NCBI GenBank assembly: GCA_016212295.1
Contig: JACRGO010000228.1
Span: 1-34,166 of the forward strand
Origin: Nitrospinota bacterium
GTDB taxonomy: Bacteria; Nitrospinota; Nitrospinia; JACRGO01
DNA: 34,166 nt
Direction of reading: 5' to 3'
A program made the position numbers and the translations under genes. Of the stretch, positions 26,069 to 34,166 are shown in pieces. Each line of letters opens with the position of its first letter. Position 1 is the stretch's first letter. The notes under the pieces were generated by a model that was not told where the DNA came from, did not search any database, and saw only the letters and a list, made by a program, of their open reading frames with translations.

Positions 26069-27853
26069 ATGGGACCTAAAAATTCCGTCTCAATCTTCAG
26101 TCCAAACGCCGGGACCAGATTAGCGATTTCCTGGATTTTCAAGAACAATTCCTACGATGTGAATGCCGCGAATGCATGCCAGCCGGACGAAATTCAGGCC
26201 GCGCTCATGGAGGAGTTCAAAAAACATATCTCCCAAAAAAAATCCTCCGATGAACAGGGTCTGGTGGTCCTAAATTGCCGTAACATCTTTGAATACGAAA
26301 AAGTGTTGCGGGAATTAACCAGGAAAATCATGGCCCGGAGGATTCAGTGGGCCATGGACAGCCTCATCTTCGGGCGGGAAGACCTGAACCATTTTTTCGA
26401 CTCTTTCATCATCACTCATTTTATCACGGGCGCGGACCTCATTTACCAAATTGAACGCGACCAAAAAATCCACGCGAGCCACGGAGACATCTACACCCAG
26501 GAATTTCTTGACTGCGTCAATCTGTTTTGCGAGGTGGGTATATCCCTCTCCATTTATTTTGAAAAGAGCCTGGAGCCGTCAGGGGACGATATACGGCAGT
26601 ACAATCAAGCCTTGCAGGCCGGAAAGCTGGAGGCGGCCAAACTGGCGGGCAGGGGAAATGTCACAAGGGAGGAACTATCGGAAGCCATTAACAAGCATAT
26701 CCAGTACTGCAAGCTGGCGGACAAGTCGGCCCAGATGACGGAACGCTTCATGGGCGACCTCATGACGTTTCTCAAGGACCGGGACACCTGGAACAGGATT
26801 TCCCAGAAAAGGACCGGCGTCATTGAGTCAGTGGACGTCTATAACCAGTACCTGGAGCTGAAAGTCAAGGCCATGAAGCTGAAGGAAAAAAGGGAGTTCA
26901 AGGAGATGGAAAAGGTGTTAAAGCAAAGCCTTGAACTTCTTGAAGGCTCCGGCGATGCTGGAAAACGGCCCCTGTTTGACACGTACATAGAGCTGTCCAA
27001 GGCCCAGATTTACCGGAAAAAATACGTCTCGGCCCAAAAGCACGCCACCGCAGCGAAAAAGATCCGGACCGAGGCCCCAAGTCCCCATCGCCTTATGGGA
27101 GACTGCCAGTTGGGCCTGGCAACCCAGGCGTTGAAGAGCGGCCAGTACCGGGACGCGGAAAACTTTTTTCATGGGGCGTTGAAGCACCTGATAAAGAGCC
27201 AGAAACTGGCGGAAGGCGTGGAAATGGAAGAAGCCACGGAAAACGAGATCGAAACCGCCGCGTCCATTTCTTACTTCGGCGACTGGATGCGGTGGGAGGC
27301 GAAAAAAAATCCTAAGGCGGCGGAACTTTTAAAGGAAAGCGTTAATTTTCAATCCATAGTGAAAATGGGCGAGAATTTCACGGTAAAGCATAAGATCGCG
27401 GTTGAGGCCAAGATCAGCCATACCGCTTCCCAGGCCGAGGCGGATGAAAAACTGGAAAAAGCCAGGAATTTCGCCATGAAGGCCGCGGAGTTGATCCTGC
27501 AAAAGAAATCCGAACCGGCCAAGACAATGTACGCGAGCGCCATAAAATTCGATGAAGTCACCGCCTTCATGACCATCAGCCACCAGGCCAAGAAATTCAG
27601 CGCGCAGGGAGAAGCGGCCAAGGCCCTGGACCTTTATTCATGGCTGGCGGAGGTGGACCAGAACGAGGCGGACATGCAATACATCAATGTCGCTAAATGC
27701 CACCTGCACCTGGGAGACAAAAACCAGGCGCTTAAGTATGTGAATGACGCCTTGAGTCTGAATAAAGACGTTATCCAGGAGGCGCAGGAGCTTGACCCGG
27801 ACTTCGGGCGCTCCGAGATCATGAAGCTGTATCTTGAGAATTGCAAAAAGTAG
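26069..27853 (+). CDS. 594-aa TPR protein with possible degenerate receiver domain
   Basis: The N-terminus (residues about 5-90, SVSIFSPNAGTRLAISWIFK then GLVVLNCRNIFEY) has the alternating strand/helix feel of a response-regulator receiver, but the acidic pocket and phospho-Asp are not evident. A long helical middle region follows. The C-terminal half holds TPR-like helix pairs (ALKSGQYRDAENFFHGALKH, KALDLYSWLAEVDQNEADMQ, HLHLGDKNQALKYVNDALSL). No signal peptide. Likely a soluble scaffold in signalling. No Shine-Dalgarno is seen before the ATG. It ends with TAG. I do not recognise a named family. Confidence 0.6.
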   Translation: MGPKNSVSIFSPNAGTRLAISWIFKNNSYDVNAANACQPDEIQAALMEEFKKHISQKKSSDEQGLVVLNCRNIFEYEKVLRELTRKIMARRIQWAMDSLIFGREDLNHFFDSFIITHFITGADLIYQIERDQKIHASHGDIYTQEFLDCVNLFCEVGISLSIYFEKSLEPSGDDIRQYNQALQAGKLEAAKLAGRGNVTREELSEAINKHIQYCKLADKSAQMTERFMGDLMTFLKDRDTWNRISQKRTGVIESVDVYNQYLELKVKAMKLKEKREFKEMEKVLKQSLELLEGSGDAGKRPLFDTYIELSKAQIYRKKYVSAQKHATAAKKIRTEAPSPHRLMGDCQLGLATQALKSGQYRDAENFFHGALKHLIKSQKLAEGVEMEEATENEIETAASISYFGDWMRWEAKKNPKAAELLKESVNFQSIVKMGENFTVKHKIAVEAKISHTASQAEADEKLEKARNFAMKAAELILQKKSEPAKTMYASAIKFDEVTAFMTISHQAKKFSAQGEAAKALDLYSWLAEVDQNEADMQYINVAKCHLHLGDKNQALKYVNDALSLNKDVIQEAQELDPDFGRSEIMKLYLENCKK

Positions 27854-27972
27854 CTATCCAGCGTAAGTTCAAAAGCCGTCCTTCGATAAGACCGGCCTCC
27901 GCTATCCACTCGCAATTTCCTTGATAAATCCCCCCGCCTCTGGTACATTTACCTTTGACCTTTTTTATTCTT

Positions 27973-28020
27973 TGTAATTTTAGTTATCGGGATTTATTTG
28001 CCATTTGAAATTTGAAATTT
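27973..28020 (+). repeat. AT-rich repeat head, copy E
   Basis: TTTGTAATTT, TATTTGCCATTTGAAATTTG and further AAATTT words match the AT-rich head of the REP-like family, without the GC palindrome. It ends 10 bases before the pta start codon. Confidence 0.4.
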
Positions 28021-28030
28021 CATACAGCCT

Positions 28031-30142
28031 ATGTCCCAAAACCTCTATATCACGACAACAGAAACAAAAAGCGGGAAATCGTTGATCTCCTTGGGGATCA
28101 TGGATATCCTGCGCGGCGGATTGCGCAAGGTCGCGTTCTTCCGCCCTATAATCAATCCGCCGGCCGACGCCGCGCAGCCGGACCCTGACATACACCTCAT
28201 CAGGACCCACTTCAACCTGGACATGGAATACGGCGACTGCTACGCGCTTACCTTACACGAGGCCGAGGAATTACTGGCAGAGGAAAAATACGGCGAGGTG
28301 ATTGAGCGCGTCCTGGCCAAATACAAGCAACTGGAGGGTAAGTACGATTTTATCCTGATCGAAGGCACGGACTTCACAGGGGGGACAACCGCGTTTGAAT
28401 TCGACATCAACGCGGACATCGCCAACAATTTGGGAGCCCCGGTCTTGTTCGTCACCTCCGGCAAGACAAAAAACGTTAAAAAGAACAGCGAGGAGATCCT
28501 CAATGCCCTCAATATGGCGATTGAGTCCTTCGAGGAAAAGGGCTGCTCCATCCTGGGGGCCATAGTTTCCCGCGTCGCCATCACGGACGCCCCTCGCACC
28601 CTCGATGAAATAAAGTCAAGGTTGAAAAGCCATAAAAAGGACCTGCAAGTTTATATCTTCCCGGAAAACGAAACCCTGGGGCGGCTCACTATCGCCGAAA
28701 TAAGAAAAGCGACCAATGGCAAGGTCCTTTTCGGCTGCGAGCATCTGGCCAGGCACGCCCAGCACCACTTGGTGGCCGCCATGCATCTGCATAATGTCCT
28801 TAAACACATCACCGAAGGGACCCTGGTCATCACGCCCGGCGACCGCGTGGACATTATTCTGGGCTGCTTGCTGACCGCCATTTCCAAGAACTTCCCCCAT
28901 ATCATCGGCCTGGTGCTCACCGGCGGTTTCGAGTTGGACGAAAAAGTCAAAATGCTGATCGAGGGCCTTGGCCCATGCGTCCCCATCATTTCAGTGGAAA
29001 CCGACACCTTGCGGACTGTTTCCCGGATCAATGACATTGATTGCAAGGTTTATCCCCAGGACACGGTGAAGATTTCCACCGCCCTTGGGCTTTTTGAAAG
29101 GCACGTGGACACGAAACTGCTGCGCGAGACAATCATCAAGACAAAAGCAACAGTAGTGACGCCGAAGATGTTTGAATACGGCATTATTCAAAAGGCCAAG
29201 GCGAACAAGCGCCATATCGTCCTGCCCGAAGGCCGCGAGGAGAGGATACTGCAAGCCGCGGAATTGCTTCTCAAGCGCGAGGTGGTTGATTTGACGATCC
29301 TGGGCAATGCGAATGAAATCCGGGACAAGATCAGCAAGCTCGACCTGAAACTGGACAAGGTCAACATCATCGATCCCGTTCAATCCTCCAGGTTCAACGC
29401 TTACGTGGACGCCTATTATGAGCTGCGCAAGCACAAGGGAATTTCCCAAGGCCAGGCGCGTGACGTCATGACGGACATCAGCTACTTCGGCACGATGATG
29501 GTTCACATGGGAGACGCCCACGGCATGGTTTCCGGCTCGGTCAACACCACCCAGCACACGGTGCGGCCCGCGCTGGAATTCATAAAGACAAAGCCAGGCA
29601 TCGGCCTGGTTTCAAGCGTGTTTTTCATGTGCCTGGAAGACCGCGTCCTGGTTTACGGAGACTGCGCGGTCAATCCCAATCCTGACGCCGCCCAACTGGC
29701 GGAAATCGCCGTTGCCTCGGCCCAGACAGCGGCGGCCTTTGGAATCGAGCCGCGCGTCGCGATGCTGTCATATTCCACGGGAGAATCCGGCAAGGGAGCG
29801 GACGTGGAAAAAGTACGCGAGGCCGCAAGGATCGCCAGGGAAAAGGCCCCCGGCCTGAAATTGGAAGGCCCAATGCAATACGACGCCGCGGTGGATCCGG
29901 AGGTGGCAAGGACAAAGATGCCGGACTCCGAGGTGGCTGGAAGGGCCACGGTTTTTATCTTCCCTGATTTGAACACCGGCAACAACACCTATAAGGCGGT
30001 CCAGCGCTCCGCCAAGGCCGTTGCGATAGGGCCGGTCTTGCAGGGCTTGAACAAGCCGGTCAATGATCTGTCGCGCGGCTGCACGGTAATCGACATCGTC
30101 AATACCGTCGCGGTGACCGCCATTCAGGCATTGGAGGAATAG
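28031..30142 (+). CDS. pta: phosphate acetyltransferase, long form (BioD-like + DRTGG + PTA)
   Basis: A 703-aa long-form Pta. Residues 1-220 form a BioD-like P-loop domain (TETKSGKS at 10-17). The middle holds a DRTGG-type domain (HLHNVLKHITEGTLVITPGD). From about residue 380 comes the PTA_PTB catalytic domain (HIVLPEGREERIL, ISYFGTMMVHMGDAHGMVSG, MLSYSTGESGKG, GRATVFIFPDLNTGN). It interconverts acetyl-CoA and acetyl phosphate, working with AckA downstream. The start is fixed by the P-loop, yet no Shine-Dalgarno is present; an AT-rich repeat abuts the ATG. It ends with TAG. Confidence 0.95.
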   Translation: MSQNLYITTTETKSGKSLISLGIMDILRGGLRKVAFFRPIINPPADAAQPDPDIHLIRTHFNLDMEYGDCYALTLHEAEELLAEEKYGEVIERVLAKYKQLEGKYDFILIEGTDFTGGTTAFEFDINADIANNLGAPVLFVTSGKTKNVKKNSEEILNALNMAIESFEEKGCSILGAIVSRVAITDAPRTLDEIKSRLKSHKKDLQVYIFPENETLGRLTIAEIRKATNGKVLFGCEHLARHAQHHLVAAMHLHNVLKHITEGTLVITPGDRVDIILGCLLTAISKNFPHIIGLVLTGGFELDEKVKMLIEGLGPCVPIISVETDTLRTVSRINDIDCKVYPQDTVKISTALGLFERHVDTKLLRETIIKTKATVVTPKMFEYGIIQKAKANKRHIVLPEGREERILQAAELLLKREVVDLTILGNANEIRDKISKLDLKLDKVNIIDPVQSSRFNAYVDAYYELRKHKGISQGQARDVMTDISYFGTMMVHMGDAHGMVSGSVNTTQHTVRPALEFIKTKPGIGLVSSVFFMCLEDRVLVYGDCAVNPNPDAAQLAEIAVASAQTAAAFGIEPRVAMLSYSTGESGKGADVEKVREAARIAREKAPGLKLEGPMQYDAAVDPEVARTKMPDSEVAGRATVFIFPDLNTGNNTYKAVQRSAKAVAIGPVLQGLNKPVNDLSRGCTVIDIVNTVAVTAIQALEE

Positions 30143-30155
30143 CGCTGAATATAAG

Positions 30156-30230
30156 GGGGAAGGTTGGAGGATTTAAAAATAAGTGTCTTAACGCTTTTGA
30201 TCCCGAAATTCCTATCTTCCAGCCTTCCCC
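30156..30230. repeat. inverted repeat downstream of pta
   Basis: GGGGAAGGTTGGAGGA (30156-30171) pairs with TCTTCCAGCCTTCCCC (30215-30230), 14 of 16. It may help end pta transcription, though no T-run follows. Similar GGAAG-rich text lies after the ATPase gene at 31621-31670. Confidence 0.5.
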
Positions 30231-30390
30231 GGAAGGGTGGTGCGGAGCGCCGGGGTGGGTTATATCAGTGCTTTTTGAGACTGTTAAAATTATAAACGCA
30301 AGCGAAGTTTACAGATAGTGCAACTATATGAATGTCTATTTGCACATAGTTATCTCCGTTTGATAAAATAAAATACCGGCAAGCGTTTGA

Positions 30391-30434
30391 ATACTTTGAA
30401 ATTTATTTTGGTTGCGGCCATGTCGCGCTATGAT
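30391..30434 (+). repeat. REP-like repeat, copy C, overlapping a start codon
   Basis: TTTGAAATTTATTTTGGTTG continues CGGCCATGTCGCGCTATG. The family ending GCCGCGCCATG is here GTCGCGCTATG, and its last ATG (30430-30432) is the first codon of the ATPase gene. Confidence 0.6.
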
Positions 30435-31620
30435 TATCAATAGAAATTTTTGGCTTGGCTTATTACGCGAATCACTTGAATCCAGGTCAATCGCTTGGCT
30501 GGCCGGGGTCCGTCGCGTAGGGAAAACCGTTCTTTGTTCTTCTATTCCTGATTCCGAATATTTCGACTGCGAGCTTCCCAGAGTGAGAAAATATTTTGAA
30601 GATGAAGAAGCCTTCTTCCGATCCCTGAAGAAAGAGAAAATTATTATTTTGGATGAAATCCATCGCCTTGATAATCCTTCTCAGGTTTTAAAAATAGCCG
30701 CCGACCATTTTCCGGGTTTGAAGATAATTGCCACGGGATCATCCTCACTTTCAACGTCGAAAAAATTCAGGGACACCCTGACTGGGAGGAAGCACAATAT
30801 CCGGTTAACCCCTCTCAACACCTATGACATCAAGGATTTCAATATAAATGATACCGGAATGAGACTCCTAAGAGGAGGATTGCCCCCTTTTATTTTGTCC
30901 TCTGCCTTTCCGGAAAAAGAATTTCAGGAATGGATGGATTCCTTCTGGGCGAAAGATGTGCAGGAACTATTTTCCGTGGGTAAAAAAGCGTCTTTTATGA
31001 AATTTGTCGAACTGCTTTTCCTTCAAAGCGGCGGCATGTTCGAGGCCACCAAATTTTCCAGACCGTGCGAGGTAAGCCGTGTAACTATTCAAAATTATTT
31101 AAATATCCTTGAGCAGACGTTTATTGCATCTGCTATAAAACCGTTTTCCACTTACAAGCCAAACGAAATCACTTATGCCCCAAAGGTTTACGCGTTCGAT
31201 ACCGGTTTTGTCTGTTACTACAGGGGATGGGACAAGCTCAGAAACGAAGACCATGGATTGCTCTGGGAACATTTTGTTCTTAACGAGTTGATGTCCCTGT
31301 TGCAAGATTTCAGGATAAATTACTGGAGAGACAAACAGAGGCATGAAATAGATTTTATCCTTCAATTTCACGGCAAACCGCCGATAACGATAGAGTGCAG
31401 GTGGAAAAGCGAACAGTTGAATTTAAAATCCTTGATTCGCTTCAGGGAACTCTATCCGGAAGGATTGAACGCCGTGGTGGCGGAAGACATAACAAGGCCC
31501 ATGGAAAAAGAAAAAAATGGTTTGAAAATCCACTACTTAGGGTTGAAGGACCTGGCAGGCTGGCTGAAAGAAAAAGGTTTGATGAGGAACATCACATGTT
31601 CTAAGGGAGCACACCACTGA
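30430..31620 (+). CDS. AAA_14/DUF4143 ATPase, copy 2
   Basis: A 396-aa protein. Walker A is GVRRVGKT (residues 26-33), Walker B IIILDEIH, and a sensor-like ATGSSSLS follows. The C-terminal DUF4143 part has KVYAFDTGFVCYYRGWD, LWEHFVLNELM and RHEIDFILQF with a PITIECRWK strand (E-x-R/K nuclease-like pattern). It is only distantly similar to copy 1, so the two are not a recent duplication. It sits between pta and ackA, which are usually adjacent, on the same strand. No Shine-Dalgarno precedes the ATG, which lies in a REP-like repeat. An upstream TTG at 30412 is in the repeat and was rejected. Confidence 0.82.
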   Translation: MIINRNFWLGLLRESLESRSIAWLAGVRRVGKTVLCSSIPDSEYFDCELPRVRKYFEDEEAFFRSLKKEKIIILDEIHRLDNPSQVLKIAADHFPGLKIIATGSSSLSTSKKFRDTLTGRKHNIRLTPLNTYDIKDFNINDTGMRLLRGGLPPFILSSAFPEKEFQEWMDSFWAKDVQELFSVGKKASFMKFVELLFLQSGGMFEATKFSRPCEVSRVTIQNYLNILEQTFIASAIKPFSTYKPNEITYAPKVYAFDTGFVCYYRGWDKLRNEDHGLLWEHFVLNELMSLLQDFRINYWRDKQRHEIDFILQFHGKPPITIECRWKSEQLNLKSLIRFRELYPEGLNAVVAEDITRPMEKEKNGLKIHYLGLKDLAGWLKEKGLMRNITCSKGAHH

Positions 31621-31748
31621 TTGGAAGATTGGAAGGAGGGAAGAGTGAAATAATGGAAGAAAGATAGGAGTGCCATTAAAAGCAAATGCCGATAGGCCAG
31701 AACTTTTTGCTTTCCGCGTTCCTCTTAGCGGAAATCAAAAAATTTTTA

Positions 31749-31783
31749 CCTTGGCGCCCTTTGTGTCTTTGTGGTGAAATTTT
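31749..31783 (+). repeat. single-arm CCTTTGTGTCTTTGTGG repeat
   Basis: GCCCTTTGTGTCTTTGTGGT is one arm of the CCGCGGAGAC/CCTTTGTG repeat family. It lies in the 184-base gap before ackA. Confidence 0.5.
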
Positions 31784-31804
31784 CCGTTATGGAGTGATAA
31801 GACC

Positions 31805-33004
31805 ATGAAAATTTTTGTCATCAACACAGGCAGCTCTTCCATCAAGTATCAACTGTTTCAGATGGCCGATTCCCAGGTCCTTGCCTCCGGGCTTCTGGAA
31901 AGGATCGGCGAGTCCACAAGCAAGCTCAAGCACCAGTCCGCCAGATCGCCGGAAGCGGTGGTAAGAGAAAAGGTGGTGCCGGACCACGAGCAGGGCCTGC
32001 GGGAAATAGTCGATTTGCTCACTGATCCCACGATAGGCGTCATACGCGACACATCAGACGTGGCGGCCATCGGCCACCGCGTGGTGCATGGGGGCGAGGC
32101 GTTCAAAAGGCCCACGCGGATTGACCAGAAGGTCATACAGGCGATCGAGGAGCATATTCCCCTTGCGCCTCTGCACAATCCCGCGAACTTGACCGGCATC
32201 CGCGCCGCCCTGAAGTATTTTCCCTCCGCCCCGCAGGTGGCCATTTTCGACACCGCCTTTCACCAGACCATCCCGCGCCACGCCTACCATTACGCCATCC
32301 CGGATGAATACTACCGCAAGCTGAAGATCCGCAGGTATGGATTTCACGGCACCTCTCATTTTTATGTGGCCAAAAAGGCGGCTGAGCTTCTGGGCAAGCC
32401 CTTGCAACAGCTCAATCTGATCACAATCCATTTGGGCAACGGGTGCAGCATGGCCGCCATTCAAAACGGGAAAAGCGTGGACACCAGCATGGGCATGACT
32501 CCCCTGGAGGGCTTGATCATGGGAACGCGCTGCGGCGACATTGATCCGGCGATACATTTTTATCTGGTGGACCACTCGACGCTCCAGTTCCGCGACGTGG
32601 ACAAGCTCCTGAACAAGGAAAGCGGACTGAAGGGGCTGACGGGAACAAATGACTTGCGCGACGTAATGCAGATGCGCGAGGCGGGAAACGGCAACGCCGA
32701 ATTGGCCGTGCGGATGTTCGCGTACCGGATTAAAAAATATATCGGCGCCTATTACGCGGTCCTTGGCCGCCTGGACGGCATTGTTTTCACGGCCGGCATC
32801 GGCGAAAACAGCCCGGAAATGCGCCGCTTATCCACAGCCGGCCTGGAGGCGCTGGGCATTGAGGTGAGCGATGAACGCAACGCGGAGACGGTCAAATCCG
32901 CCAGATTCATCCAAGGCGGGAACAGCAGGGTCGCGGTCATGGTGGTTCCCACGAACGAGGAACTGGAGATCGCCTTGCAGACTCAGGAAGTCATAGAGGG
33001 CTGA
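31805..33004 (+). CDS. ackA: acetate kinase
   Basis: A 399-aa protein of standard length. Motifs are INTGSSSIKY (residues 6-15), HRVVHGGE, IFDTAFHQTIP, RRYGFHGTSH, THLGNGCS-type (IHLGNGCS) and FTAGIGENSPEMR. It converts acetyl phosphate and ADP to acetate and ATP, completing the Pta-AckA pathway. GGAG lies 11 bases before the ATG. It is separated from pta by an ATPase gene, so it may need its own promoter, which I could not identify. Confidence 0.97.
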   Translation: MKIFVINTGSSSIKYQLFQMADSQVLASGLLERIGESTSKLKHQSARSPEAVVREKVVPDHEQGLREIVDLLTDPTIGVIRDTSDVAAIGHRVVHGGEAFKRPTRIDQKVIQAIEEHIPLAPLHNPANLTGIRAALKYFPSAPQVAIFDTAFHQTIPRHAYHYAIPDEYYRKLKIRRYGFHGTSHFYVAKKAAELLGKPLQQLNLITIHLGNGCSMAAIQNGKSVDTSMGMTPLEGLIMGTRCGDIDPAIHFYLVDHSTLQFRDVDKLLNKESGLKGLTGTNDLRDVMQMREAGNGNAELAVRMFAYRIKKYIGAYYAVLGRLDGIVFTAGIGENSPEMRRLSTAGLEALGIEVSDERNAETVKSARFIQGGNSRVAVMVVPTNEELEIALQTQEVIEG

Positions 33005-33052
33005 ATCAGGGGAAAGTTATGGAATGGTAAATTTAAAAAACATAGAACGCGG

Positions 33053-33150
33053 ATAACATGGCGCGGCTTCACCGCAACCAAAGGGAAAACAAAATCCCAA
33101 ATGACAAATAGCAAATTACAAATAAATTACAAACTACAATTATTGATTTT
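33053..33150 (-). repeat. full REP-like repeat with AT-rich part, copy G
   Basis: On the plus strand ATAACATGGCGCGGCTTCAC is followed by CGCAACCAAAGGG and then AT-rich words (CCCAAATGACAAATAGC, TTACAAATAAATTACAA). This is the complement of the layout seen at 20195-20270 and the most complete copy. It follows ackA. Confidence 0.7.
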
Positions 33151-33182
33151 AAAATATTCTTGTGCTAATTTTGCGGCAAATT

Positions 33183-33464
33183 AATTCATGGGCAATGCTG
33201 GTGAATCTTCAGAGAAAATCACGAAGGTTTTTATGCTGATCCGTATAAAACGCCGTGATAAATCATGGCGTGGGGCGCAAGTCGCTGAATCTAAAGGAAT
33301 TATCAGGCCGCAGGCAGTTGAGTCAACGGCAGAATATACGGACAGGAAATAGGAATTAAACATTTTATACGGGTCCACCTAATTAATGTTCGCTGGAAAA
33401 TGCAAATTTAACTGCATTGATCTTGTCCGTTGACTCAATCGCCTCTTCTTGGTATTATGCCGCC
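33183..33464. other. intergenic region with interleaved inverted repeats
   Basis: GATCCGTATAAAA (33238-33250) matches the complement of 33363-33375 with one mismatch. TTGAGTCAACGG (33318-33329) matches the complement of CCGTTGACTCAA (33428-33439) perfectly. The pairs are interleaved, not nested. A 54-codon plus-strand frame (33188-33352) has no good ribosome binding site and no recognised match. The region could hold a promoter/operator for the methyltransferase. Confidence 0.35.
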
Positions 33465-34166
33465 ATGCTGGAAAATTGGAAAATAGATGAAAAATTCAGG
33501 CCATCAGCAAGTATCGTAGTCCATCTCGGCGACTGCATGGATTTGCTGAGAACCATTCCCAATGATACGCTGCAACTTGTAGTCACATCACCGCCTTACA
33601 ACATCGGAAAAGAATATGAAAAACGTCACAAGTTGGAATCCTATCTTGAGCAACAGGCCGCCGTCATTCGTGAAAGTGTGCGGTGCCTGTCCCCAACAGG
33701 AAGCATTTGTTGGCAAGTCGGAAACTATGTGGACAATGGGGCCATCATTCCGCTTGATACGGTTATTTATCCGATTTTTACGAGACTTGGCTTAAAGATG
33801 CGTAAACGCATAATCTGGCACTTTTAGCACGGGCTGCATTGCAGCCGCCGCTTTTCCGGGAGATATGAAACAATTATTTGGTTCACCAAAACAGATGATT
33901 ATGTATTCAATCTGGATCCGGTCAGGGTTCCTCAGAAATACCCTGGCAAGAAATACTTCAAAGGGCCGAAAGCCGGGAAGTATTCCTGTAACCCGCTTGG
34001 AAAAAATCCTGGGGATTTATGGGTTATTCCCAACGTAAAAAGCAATCATGTTGAGAAAACAGAACATCCTTGCCAGTTCCCGGTTGAACTGATTGAACGG
34101 TTTGTTCTGTCAATGACCAATGAGGGAGATTGGGTATTTGACCCTTTCCTCGGTACCGGGACATCA
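33465..34166 (+). pseudogene. beta-class DNA methyltransferase interrupted by an in-frame TAG, cut by right edge
   Basis: The frame encodes MLENWKIDEKF..., with HLGDCMDLLRTIPNDTLQLV and TSPPYNIGK (catalytic motif IV) in the first 50 residues. After 120 codons TAG (33825-33827) follows IIWHF. The same frame then continues without shift as HGLHCSRRFSGRYETIIWFT, through EHPCQFPVELIERF, to DPFLGTGTS (AdoMet motif I) at the window end. Motif IV before motif I marks a beta-class N4-cytosine or N6-adenine enzyme. The reading frame is otherwise intact, so this is a single nonsense mutation or, less likely, recoding. Other genes here end normally with TAG. A partner endonuclease was not found upstream. 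Confidence 0.8.

Noticed and set aside
33188-33352. 54-codon plus-strand frame before the methyltransferase
   Set aside because: No Shine-Dalgarno, no recognised motifs and overlap with the inverted repeats; not enough to call a gene.
33825-33827. Pyrrolysine-type or general amber recoding
   Set aside because: TAG ends lolA, the 594-aa gene, pta and the 308-aa gene at sensible places, so TAG is a normal stop here; a single nonsense change is simpler.

Overview
The window reads as chromosomal DNA of a diderm (Gram-negative) bacterium of roughly balanced GC content. LolA implies an outer membrane. A CIRCE-like operator upstream of groESL implies HrcA-type heat-shock control. A long Pta plus AckA pair implies acetate/acetyl-CoA conversion. 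A rubrerythrin-like protein next to a NifU-type scaffold suggests an anaerobic or microaerophilic lifestyle. The gene set would suit a deltaproteobacterium-like or Nitrospinota-like lineage, but no single gene fixes the phylum, so this is a weak inference.

Layout. 1-2417: the start of a divergent gene at the left edge, then an apparent operon of a rubrerythrin-like protein, a NifU-like Fe-S scaffold and an NrnA-type DHH phosphoesterase. 2418-4520: a foreign-looking island on the minus strand, with a 308-aa orphan and a BrnT-BrnA toxin-antitoxin pair bounded by integron-like core sites. A short integrase-like N-terminus points away from it, and a 128-bp MITE-like element sits between. 4520-9658: an ABC-F protein, a cyclophilin, LolA and a FabF-like ketosynthase. 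9659-16343: a 28-codon membrane-protein gene with its own promoter, a bidirectional terminator, alaS translationally coupled to a TPR gene, and a ClpC-like AAA+ unfoldase. 16344-20277: a repeat-rich stretch with a decayed gene, an AAA/DUF4143 ATPase and a secreted protein of unknown role. 20278-24801: a TIGR04283-like glycosyltransferase, groESL with promoter and operator, a second glycosyltransferase and purE. 24802-33004: an SGNH-like protein, a 594-aa TPR protein, pta, a second AAA/DUF4143 ATPase and ackA. 33005-34166: a DNA methyltransferase interrupted by an in-frame amber codon and cut by the right edge.

Most genes are housekeeping: Fe-S assembly, RNA turnover, translation, folding and proteolysis, lipoprotein transport, fatty-acid elongation, purine and acetate metabolism. 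Between them the intergenic DNA is unusually rich in dispersed repeats: REP-like palindromes with AT-rich tails, CCGCGGAGAC-type inverted repeats, and smaller hairpins. The most interesting parts are the integron-like cassette remnant with its adjacent MITE, the REP-like family that in one place supplies a start codon, the nested direct and inverted repeats upstream of the Clp gene, and the amber-interrupted methyltransferase. No rRNA, tRNA or CRISPR array was seen.
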